DNA of 64,000 nt from Malachius bipustulatus (taxonomy: Eukaryota; Arthropoda; Insecta; Coleoptera; Melyridae), in NCBI GenBank assembly GCA_910589415.1, contig OU342639.1:21646268-21710267 (forward strand). The letters run 5' to 3'. Positions 47,167-56,700 of this stretch are shown here, one piece after another. Position numbers and translations under genes: made by a program. Within the stretch, counting starts at the first letter, position 1. Each line of letters begins with the position of its first letter. The notes under the pieces are model-generated. The model was not told the DNA's origin. It was given only the letters and a program-made list of their open reading frames with translations, and ran no database searches.

Positions 47167-50100
47167 TTAACTTGTTTTCTTAGTTTTTTCAACGGTCTTT
47201 TTTGTGCCCTTCTTCTTACTTCCTTCAGCAGGGGTTTCAGCAGCCGCTTCTGTCAGCCATAATTCGATGTGGCATGGTGATGACATGTAAGGGTTAATCC
47301 TTCCGTGAGCACGGTATGTACGGCGTCTAAGACAGGCAGCTCTATTAACCTAGAATTTCAAAAAAACACAATTACAAAATTTATTTTTCACTAGCAACAA
47401 GTCCGACGACTTGAAAAAAGTAGTTTTTCATTTTGATTAACTGATAACCAAACTAAGAAATGGTGAAAAAATTAACCATGATAGTTTCTTTGTTTAAACA
47501 GCTTTTCCCCTGAATATTAGTGATGCAACGAATATTGGTTAACTATTCGGTAGTTGTGATATTCGGTAGGATATCCTAATATTCGATTTGCAGAATAGTG
47601 ACAGTTCACAACCGAAAGAAAGAACATTAATCTGCTCACCTAGAGGACAGGCAAGGTCTTAATTCAGGCAATATTTGCAATTTCATTTTTTCCCCCAATA
47701 ATGCTTGAAAATGTGTTACATGGAAGGTCTTAATTCAGGTAATATTGCCCTAAATTGACTGAAACTGAAATGAGAGGGTATCTTAATTTTTACTGATGAC
47801 CATTCATGGGTCCTTACTCCTGTTGATGAAGTAGGCATATTTTAATAAAAAAACATTGTACCCTGAAGTAAATCACCCTTCATCCATGTTTTATCTATTG
47901 ATAAATTTTCAGCCTTTCCAAATCAATATGAGGATACTAATCAAAGTTATTTAATTTTAATTACATGGCCACCTGACGTGCTGACTCTACAGAGGCTTTT
48001 TATGACCAAAATACTGGCCGATCTGAAAGTTTCAGCCTTTCCAAAGCTGTTGCACTTTTTTGACACCAGCTCTCTAACTAAAAGGTTAGTAAAAACACAT
48101 CCTGTAAAGTCTGTTCAAAAAAAGATGAACGCACCCGCAATAATTGAAATCATGTTATTAACAAACTCATCTTTCATTGAACAAAATGATCATTCTATAA
48201 CAAAAATAAAAATAAATCGTTGTAAGTCCTACTGCCCATATTATTCACGAATTATATTTTTGGCTTAGATACAAGTCACCAGCTAATGTCTCCGAAATTC
48301 AAATAGTGTTCCCTATTCGCGGGCACTTCTTTTTGCCAGCAGACAGGGTTTTCGGCAGGGTAGAAGTACTCAGGCGCAACCCAACTATAATCACCTGCAA
48401 AGAATATGAACAGATTTATTAGAATTTTGGGGAATTTAGAAAGTTAGGTACAGACTGGAAGGCACTAAATATAAAAAATCTCGAGACATTCCTTAAGAAG
48501 ATCACAGGAATATCAAATTTAAAACGTGGAGTTTTGAAAAAAATCGGAAATAACTCTGTGAAATATTATGGGTACCCAAATTTTGTCTTCACCAAAGGCA
48601 CTGAAAAATTCGAAAAATTTTTAAAAAACAAAAAATCAGTTTGCACCGGGGTATAAAAGAAGGAAGTGTCCCTAAGACATGTATTGAAGCAACAGTTTGG
48701 TTCTCGTTGGGACGAAGAGGCAACGCCAGAATTTATGTGGTACAAAAATTTATTACATGGACCTTATATTGAAGAACAGAATTGTGATTGCTTTGAAGAG
48801 GAAACTGCACTACACGTCTAATTTTTTTGTGTCAAAAAATATATTTGGACATATAGGACTTACGATTTATTTTTATTTTTGTTATAGAATGATCATTTTC
48901 ATTTTTTACTAGTATTTATAGTTTTGTTATTTTTTATAAGTGTACTATTTAATTTTAGTTGATTATTTTTAATGTGACCTAGAATGACTAGAATGAAACA
49001 ATGTACGACTGAGATTGAATCTACAAACAATAAAAAATATATATACAGTGGAGTCTCGCTAATCCGAGTCCCGGTGTTCCGAGCTTCCGTGTGATCCGAG
49101 CTAAAAATAGAATTTACACGATCCGTATTAACCGAGCAACATTATGCTAAGTTCCGCTTTATTCGAGCTATCGCATTCCCTGTTAAAGTACATACATACA
49201 TATTATGTAAATTACAAAACGGTACTGTAGGGATTATTTTTTTAATACAATAATAATGTACTGGCATAAATGTATTTCAATTTGAATTATTATTTTTTAT
49301 GTAGGTATAATACATAAATATGCGCGCACCTACATACAGGCATGCAGATGTACATAATTATGTAATTACATATGTCGTGGGCCCGATTTAAGCGGAACAA
49401 AGTTCAGCGACGGTCGGATTAGACGGATTATTTTTTCATCCGTGAGATCCGAGTTTCCCGCAAATCCGAGCACCGTCCGGTCCCGTTTAGCTCGAATGAA
49501 CGGGACTCTACTGTAATATATAAATGTTTTTGTGTATTAATTATTACAAGAACTGACAAGATGAACCATCCATAAGAAAATTAGTTTTTGCTAGTTGTTA
49601 ACTCCTGTGTAATTCGTTTCATATCAAGGTTTTTTACTATTATAGAATAGATAGTAATGAATGATGTCTATGTGGCTTTAATTTAAATGCAAATTTTCTT
49701 ATAGATGAGACTTGTGACAATATGGAAGGTGCATAGTGCAAAACTGCAAAGGTACATAGTGTTCTTATTGTCTCGACATTTTCAAATAATTTCACTTGCA
49801 GCCATCACATACAACAAAACGTACTTTAATTATAAAAAAGATAAAAAGTATGAAATAAAATTGAGACATGGCTTCTACTTGGTGTCACCACAGCCAAAAA
49901 TAAGTTTTCTAGCAGCTCCTTTTTCTATAGAGGCTTTCAGATGTATAATAGAAATCAAGCAAAGTGATAATGAGTAGTAAAGGGATGTATTCATATTTCA
50001 AAAAGAAGTACCAGGACTCATCTTCTGAGTAGTTATCTGGGCCTTATAGAACTACTGTATTAGGTAATTTAATCATGGAGGGTTACTATTACTGAACTCC

Positions 50101-51468
50101 GATTATCCTAGTTAATAGTGTTAGTTTACGATTTAATAATTTTCCAAAAAAATGTCGTTCAGGGTGGAAAGTCGCTCTTGTCATGAGGTAAAGTTAAAAA
50201 AAAATTAAAAATTATGAAAAAGGCATAAAAGTGTTCAAATTCCAAAAGAACAATCATTTATCGACCATGAACACAAAAATATTCCACATTATTATAAGGG
50301 TTCTATTGCAGTTATAGCAACTATCAACTATAACAAGTAAAACTAAAAAATATGTGGAAGACAATAAGACATTTATTACCTTTAGTTGTTCACAAAATAA
50401 ATTAGTTTCCAACTTACCTGAATATGTTCCACTACTAGCCTATCCACATCCAAACCGCTGTAATCTGCGTTACTTTCTGCATTCCTCAGCAATTGTAATA
50501 AAAACTCTGCAGATTTCTTAGGCCAGCGTCCTTGTGTGGTGCCGAACTGTTTTGCTTGTGCACATCGGCCGACTCCACCATTAAACTTTCTAAATGGAAC
50601 GCATTCCTTCTGCTCTACAACATTCTTTAGGTAAGCTACAGCACGTTTTAATGGCATCTTCCTAATGGCATTTGCTGTCTCGCAGGTATTCTAAAATGTA
50701 ATTAAAGCAACCCATTAGCAAAAACATTACACAAATCAATGTACATTACTAAAATACTACCAAATTGACTGTGTTCAAATGTTTGAATGTTTCAATATTA
50801 TGCAAACTTGGCATCCCAAATTTAATGTTCTGAGAGGCGAACCCGCAAACAATATAATACATAGTTCCAAAGCCTACCCCTCTAAATGTTTTTTTTCCAA
50901 CAAAAACCCCCTTCTAACTTAAAGGCTTATAATTGGTGTAGGCTTGATTTTGATACCAACACGGCTACGATATCTAAACGAACTGTAGATAAACACGATA
51001 GACACAATATTCAAGTGATTTTCATTAAAAAAAAATAAATGAGTACATAATAAAAGTGAATCCAAAACCTTACAATCGAGAGGTTATGTTGGGGCTTTTA
51101 TTAAATAATGTAAAATAATAATGTCACATACCTTGAAATGGACTCGTAAATTTGATCCACGTGCTTTGCATGATTTTGCTGCATTTTCAGGGTCTCTTGC
51201 GTATCTTCCCATTTTTCTTCCAATTTTACCTGAAAACCAATTTTATTAGGGTAAACCAATAACACTTTTTTTGTAACACAGATTGCGCTCAACTGCTTTC
51301 GAACCGAGTTAAAATTTTGCCGCAAGCACTTCTAAAATTTATTTTACAGTTGCTAAAACATATTTCCCTTGCTGGATGATTTTTCTGAAATGGGATATTT
51401 TTGAAAAATATCAATAACTTACCTCCAAAATATACTTCACCACAGATCACATCTACCCAAAAGAAAAG
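47167..51468 (-). CDS. RpL17: Ribosomal protein L17 (uL22), large subunit
   Basis: Four exons by GT-AG rules: 5' UTR exon 51468-51423 (donor GTAAGT), exon 2 51229-51132 with ATG at 51212, exon 3 50690-50418, exon 4 47349-47167. Exon 2 codes [20 protein letters not shown] then NLRVHFK; exon 3 [20 protein letters not shown], then [35 protein letters not shown] and [12 protein letters not shown]; exon 4 [20 protein letters not shown] and [14 protein letters not shown], then a Lys/Thr-rich tail. The 178 residues match the eukaryotic L17 family (about 184). Cytoplasmic 60S component lining the exit tunnel; the [14 protein letters not shown] loop is highly conserved. Transcription starts in a TOP tract. 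The 3.07-kb intron 3 contains a Tigger-like element and an orphan exon-like ORF (48276-48394). It is divergent from MEK, about 2.25 kb away. Confidence 0.95.
48276..48394 (-). CDS. Unassigned exon-like ORF in RpL17 intron 3
   Basis: On the minus strand, after a good acceptor (TTCTTTGCAG), one frame reads [20 protein letters not shown], then [18 protein letters not shown] and a stop at 48276-48278. The composition (Trp, Tyr, Pro, Cys) is unlike AT-driven noise, so it may be the last exon of a gene nested in the intron, or a relic. Joined to RpL17 exon 3 in the RpL17 frame, the exon would give a different, unlikely tail. No upstream exon or family could be assigned. Confidence 0.3.
48395..49045 (+). 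other. Intronic sequence with a decayed coding relic
   Basis: Within RpL17 intron 3. The plus-strand frames at 48440-48820 read [16 protein letters not shown], then [20 protein letters not shown] and, after a stop, [20 protein letters not shown] then [16 protein letters not shown]. It looks like decayed protein-coding sequence (transposon or retrogene) but matches no family I can name. Confidence 0.3.
49046..49513. mobile_element. Pogo/Tigger-like non-autonomous element 2
   Basis: Ends CAGTGGAGTCTCGCTAATCC (left) and, read inward from the right, CAGTAGAGTCCCGTTCATTC; TA on both sides. The sub-terminal CCGAG and GATCCGAG motifs repeat in both halves. 468 bp, no ORF. It lies inside RpL17 intron 3 and is related in end sequence to the element at 45176-45937. 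Confidence 0.78.
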
Positions 51469-51480
51469 ATTCCTGTTGAT
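51423..51480 (-). promoter_or_regulatory. RpL17: RpL17 transcription start with 5'TOP tract and first exon
   Basis: On the minus strand ACAGGAATCTTTTCTTTTGG places an oligopyrimidine run CTTTTCTTTT starting at 51468, the 5'TOP signature that ties ribosomal protein mRNAs to growth-dependent (mTOR/La-related) translation control. The non-coding exon runs from there to AGGTAAGTT at 51423. No TATA box is evident, as usual for these genes. Start site inferred from the TOP motif only. Confidence 0.7.
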
Positions 51481-51600
51481 GAAAATAGAAAGTAATTGAC
51501 AAATGACAAATGACAACGACAATAACTAACTGTATACACTGACACTGTTGACTGACACTGGCGTCTTTCAGATATGCTGCGTTCGGTAACCTTTCTATGA

Positions 51601-53095
51601 CAAATAGAGGCCGTCAGTGATGACGTCAGTAGTCGGGGAAACAGGTTGCGGTTCCAAATAAACAAGCATTTGACAGTTGCAGAGTTGCCAATGTCACTGT
51701 GAACTTTTCATTAGAGTAAATGCGGATAATTTTGTGATAAAAATTAAACTACCGACAGACGGCTCGAGCTCCACGGAAACTTAAAATATGATTTGGTTCA
51801 ATTCAATTATTATTAATGGCGATCGCAGGTCAATGCCTGAAAACAACCTCAATAAGTCAAACTTTAGGACGACGTGAACTTAAAAGTTCAACTAAATCAC
51901 GACAACAGACAACAATGGCGTACTAAGAAAGGTAGAAGTACCTTATTTTAGTTGTAAAAACTACAGTATTTCAATATTTGAAATAAAAAATAAAGAAAAT
52001 AAATTGCACAAAAAAAAGTTGAAGTCGTATTTAACCCTCTCCCCTCCAGTTTGACAGACAGGGAATTCACATTTCGAGATTTTCGTAATTTATTCTTGCT
52101 AGGAATAAAAAGTTCAGGAGCCGTAAAAAAATTCGTTATTTTAGTTCAAACCGTTTCGGAGATATTTAGCAGAAACCATTCGCGGGGATCCCTCTCGTTA
52201 GGGGTCCGTAGCTCCCTTAGGAGGCGCTGTCGCGAGAAACTCTATAAGAGTTTCATTATCATTTGACGTGCCCTACACCCTACACGCCCTTAAAGTTTTG
52301 CCAGCTATTTCAGTCATCTTGTATGATTAAGAAATCATAAGTGTAACCTGAAAGTCAAAATATCTCAAAAATACTCGATTTTCAAAAAAATACTACGTGG
52401 CTAGTTTTTTTGCACCTGAGTGTGAGTATCAATTTCAAAAAAAGTAAGTTGAAGTTCAGAAACAGTAAAATCAAATGCAGAAAAAATACTTATTCAGTTA
52501 GGTATGGCGTATGACAAGGCGCATTTAAATTCAGAGTAATAAGGGTGAAATTCAGATTCAGAATAGGTAGGTAAATACAATTTCAGAATTACCTTTTATT
52601 ATATTTTTCAATATAGGTATATGTATTTCTGTAAACCTTTTATTATACGATAATCAGTCATGTATTTAAGGAGAAATATGGAGAAATGAAAACGTGTTTA
52701 CAGTTAGGGTAAACTCAAATAATTGCCCGATATTAATGCCGTCTGTGATGACGTCAGTGGTCGGGGTAACCTTTCAGGGTTGTCAATTTCACTGCAAGCT
52801 TTTGATTCCAGTAAAAGCGGAATTTTTAGTGATAAAAATTGAACTACCGACAGACGGCTCGAGCCCGGAAACCTAAAATATATGATTTGGTTCAATTAAA
52901 TTGATGGCGATCGCAGGTCAATGCCTGAAAACAACCTCAATATGTCAAACTTTAGGACCACGTGAACTTAAAACTTCAACTAAATCACGACAACTGACAA
53001 TTTGTAATTAATAAAGGCCACGTGAACGGTTTGTTTATTTGGAACCGTTTCCGCTTAGCCCAGCTTCGTGACGTCACACTGACGACGTCTATCTA
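51601..53095. repeat. Repeat with long terminal inverted repeats and an internal direct duplication, between RpL17 and MEK
   Basis: The ends 51603-51665 and 53030-53095 pair as inverted copies: CCGTCAGTGATGACGTCAGT... and GCGGTTCCAAATAAACAA on the left against TTGTTTATTTGGAACCG and GTGACGTCACACTGACGACG on the right. Inside, 51670-51915 and 52738-53003 are direct repeats (about 85 percent identical by eye), sharing CTACCGACAGACGGCTCGAG, GATGGCGATCGCAGGTCAAT and GCCTGAAAACAACCTCAATA. The middle (51920-52735) is unrelated, with a 71-codon ORF without motif. TGACGTCA occurs at 51621, 52749 and 53069. It could be a DNA transposon or two merged copies of one repeat. It fills most of the intergenic space between two divergent housekeeping genes. 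Confidence 0.75.
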
Positions 53096-53722
53096 CGTCT
53101 ATTGTCTATAACTCTATAATGTCTACAGCCTACAGCCGTGTGCTAGCTGGCAACGTTGGAATTTCGACGTTCCCTATTTATTTGGTACTAAACTAACCAA
53201 ACCAAAACCAAAACCAAAACAGTCAAACAAAACACTTGAAGTCTTGAAGGTTAAATTGTACAGGTGTAAAACTAAATAACAATTTATTTTTTATTTATCA
53301 TTACAATTATCTTCGATTTAAAAGAATAAAGAATTTCAAATGAAAAAATCTGTGGCCTTAGAAGTTGGAACTTTGAAATAATTTTTGCAAAGCAGAAAGT
53401 ATTAGTATTAGTGGAAAAGGGAAAAAGTACCTACAAAATATAAACAAACAGTCGCCCACCTTGGTCATCCCTGCTGTTCAGTATTTAATTTTTGATTTAC
53501 AACATACAATACAATAAATGATCTGTCAACCTAGTAAATATTACACAATATTTTCCATGGAAACCCGAAAGTTTGTTTATGGCTCTGGTTATTTGAGGTC
53601 TACAAAATATTTTGCAAATTCAACATGTATTTAATTAATTCCTTGCAGCCCCTCTAAGTTTGAGTGAAATTAAAATTATAAAAAGCATTAGCCTAGGTAC
53701 CTACATAATATCAGTAAGCAAA
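53096..53722. other. Upstream region of MEK
   Basis: No other gene seen. It should hold the MEK promoter and 5' UTR; no TATA box or clear start site was identified. A short ACCAAAACC tandem array lies at 53195-53222. Confidence 0.45.
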
Positions 53723-56700
53723 ATGTCAAAAAATAAATTAAATCTAACTTTACCAACAATACCGCCAAGTCACACACCCCTAGTTACACCAACAAATACC
53801 GCCAATTCGTAAGTTTGAACCAAGGTGTTTCACTTTAAATATATTATTGTCATTAAATTTTACAGCCCTAGTGATTCCGTAATGAGCAGCTTAGATTTGA
53901 CAGCTCGTTTAGAAGAATTAGATATGGATGATATCCAGCGTAAAAGAATTGAAGTATTTTTATGTCAAAAAGAGAAAATTGGGCAAGACTTATGCAATGA
54001 AGACTTCGAAAAACTCAACGAACTAGGTTCAGGTAATGGTGGGGTTGTAACGAAAGTAAGGCACAAAACAAGTGGCTTGATCATGGCCAGGAAGTTGATC
54101 CAACCTCCGGTTAAACCTAGCATTAAAAAACAGATTATAAGGGAACTGAAAGTCTTACACGAATGCAACTTTGCTCATATTGTTGGTTTTTATGGAGCCT
54201 TCTGTAGTGATGGTCAAATAAATATTTGCATGGAGTATATGGATGCTGGCTCTCTAGACCAGATTCTTAAAAAAGCTGGAAAAATACCTGAAAATATATT
54301 GGGTAAAATTACTTTGGCTGTTTTAAAGGGACTTTGTTATTTGCGTGAGAATCACGCTATTATGCATCGAGATATCAAACCGAGTAATATTTTAGCAAAT
54401 AGCACTGGTGAAATTAAAATATGTGATTTTGGAGTTTCTGTTCAACTCATCGATTCTTTAGCTAATTCATTTGTTGGAACTAGAAGTTATATGTCTGTAA
54501 GTAGACCAGTGGCGGATCTAACGGTAAGCGTACTAAGTGGTCGCTTGGGCCCATGAAATATCAAAGGGACGAAAAGTCATTTTCATTTCATTCTGGCTCC
54601 AGGAAAATTATTTTCTTTATAGCTATATCAAATTTAAATATATCAATTTAAGCTATTTTTTGTTGTAATATAATAATTAAAATAATGACCCCTTGTATAA
54701 CACTGCTCTTAGCAGTCCTGGATTTATCAACAGGCTGCGCGGCTAATTAGTTGCATTTTATTTAATCCGTTAATTTACTGTGGTGAAGTTAACGACGAGA
54801 GTGGCTAAACATCCGGTTTGGGTGAGATGATAATTTAATTATTTAATAATCTGCTATTATTTTTCGAATGACGATGAAATATCATACTTCATGAAGTCAT
54901 GTGAGAATATTGTCACGTAAAAATAAAAAATCCTAGCAACATATTATAATTAGGAGTAATTGTTTACATCCGCGGCTCCTAAGTTTCATCAATTTTTTCG
55001 GGACCGAGGAGCGAAATAGGGGTGCTGGGTGGGTAAGAAGCTAAAAACAGCCAGGGCAAACTAATATCAAGGTCACCACTAAGGCCTCTTTGGCACTACG
55101 GTCGAATTTCTATTTTTTTTTTCACTTTCAGGGCAAGGAATATCTTCGAGAATAACGGTAGCACGCTTTTTATTTTCAAATTTGCATTTATTTTGCATTT
55201 ATACTCCAAAAATACGCGACATCGCTGGCTATTATATTCCGACTGCGTTTGCATGCCGCGTATGTTGCGTCTGTTACCAGACCGGCTCTGGCGTTATTTA
55301 CGCGTTTCCGCCGTCCTCTCGACACTCTGACCTTGCATGTTTATTATGATATTCACTGTTCTAAACAGGCCCGCACTCAGGAAGACCTTCTTTTGATGCC
55401 GTTTTGTTCGCTTATCTTTCATTTCCCCAGCAAATGAATACCTTCCTGGTGTTACTATAGGTATGTTCTCCACCCCTATATAGGTGCCATAGTGAAACTG
55501 TAGGAGCCGCAGATGTAAATAATGACCGTTCTTTTAGTCTAAGATCATTTTTGCAGCTGGATTCTAATCTGAGTTTCAAAAATTCATGGCGTCCCTTCAA
55601 CCAACAGGATGTCGTAAGGTAGATCTTTCTCCGTCGTCCAGAAAAATTTAAAAAACCCAGTGACGCATCAAGGGCAGTTTTTATAGCCGAAAATCGAAAA
55701 TTATAACAAGTGAATATCAGGATTCGGAATTTCAAAAAATCATGGCGGCCTTTCTGGACCCGGACAAGACGAGCTCTAAAGAGAATGTCATAAGGTGGAC
55801 CTTTCTCCGTCGTGCAGAAAAATAAATACTCAAGCGACGCATCATGCGATGTTTTTGTTGTTTTCACTGTCAATACTTGGAGAACCTGAGTCAGAGTTTC
55901 CCCAATTCTAGATTTGTAATATGTGGAGATTATAACATCCCCGAGTCTCGTTGGAGTAATGGTCTAAAAGTTTAATACCCCGATTCATCGAATGCTGTTG
56001 TACTTGCTGATCATTTGAAGTTTCTCAATTTTATACCCAATAGTACAAAACTTGATTTGGATTTAGTTTTCTCATCTACATGCAACATTCCTGTAATTAC
56101 TGCCAGCAATTTGCTTTCTCCTAACATTGTTCATCAATCTGCTGTAACTTTTGGTGTTAATATTTCAGGGTCTAGTAGCTTTTTAAGCCCTCAAGTTACC
56201 CCAAGTGGTTTACACCTCATCTAAATACGAATCTGATTGACCGGAAGAAAGCGGCACATAGAAACTTTACGCAGCATTGTTTGCATGGAGACTATCTATT
56301 GTTTAATCGTCCTAGATCACTGCTACAAATATTATAGCCCCGAGATGGAGACTAATTTTGGTAGGAATCCGCAATAATTTTGGAGATTTGTTGATAGCAC
56401 TAGAAAGACTGCATCTTATCCGGACGCTCTATACTATAACAAGGTGTTGAGTGGCAAACAGGGTATTGTTGAGATGTTTGCTGACTTCTTTTCAATAGTG
56501 TATAATCGGTCAAATTGATGATTGTGGCGGATTTTCACGAGTGTCAGGTTGAATTGGGTGAGGTATTTGATGTCATTTCTGCTACAAAGTTGAAGTATAA
56601 ATAGTAGTGGACTTGATGGGATGGATCTCTTCTTATTTCCTGAAACAGTGCATTTTTACTCTGACTCATCTTTTATGTTTTTCGTTTAACCTTTCCTTGG

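Noticed and set aside
47978..48268. 96-codon plus ORF in RpL17 intron 3
   Set aside because: No recognisable domain and no initiation or splice context that supports it.
53881..53886. ATG at 53882 or 53825 as the MEK start
   Set aside because: An upstream exon at 53723-53808 with donor GTAAGT joins in frame and supplies the ERK docking-like N-terminus; 53825 lies in the intron.
54497..54556. MEK frame continuing past YMS into [14 protein letters not shown]
   Set aside because: This is intron and hAT end sequence; the frame resumes as PERLQG at 58832.
55412..55873. 153-codon minus ORF
   Set aside because: It covers a two-unit tandem repeat inside the hAT element; the protein repeats with the DNA and has no known domain.
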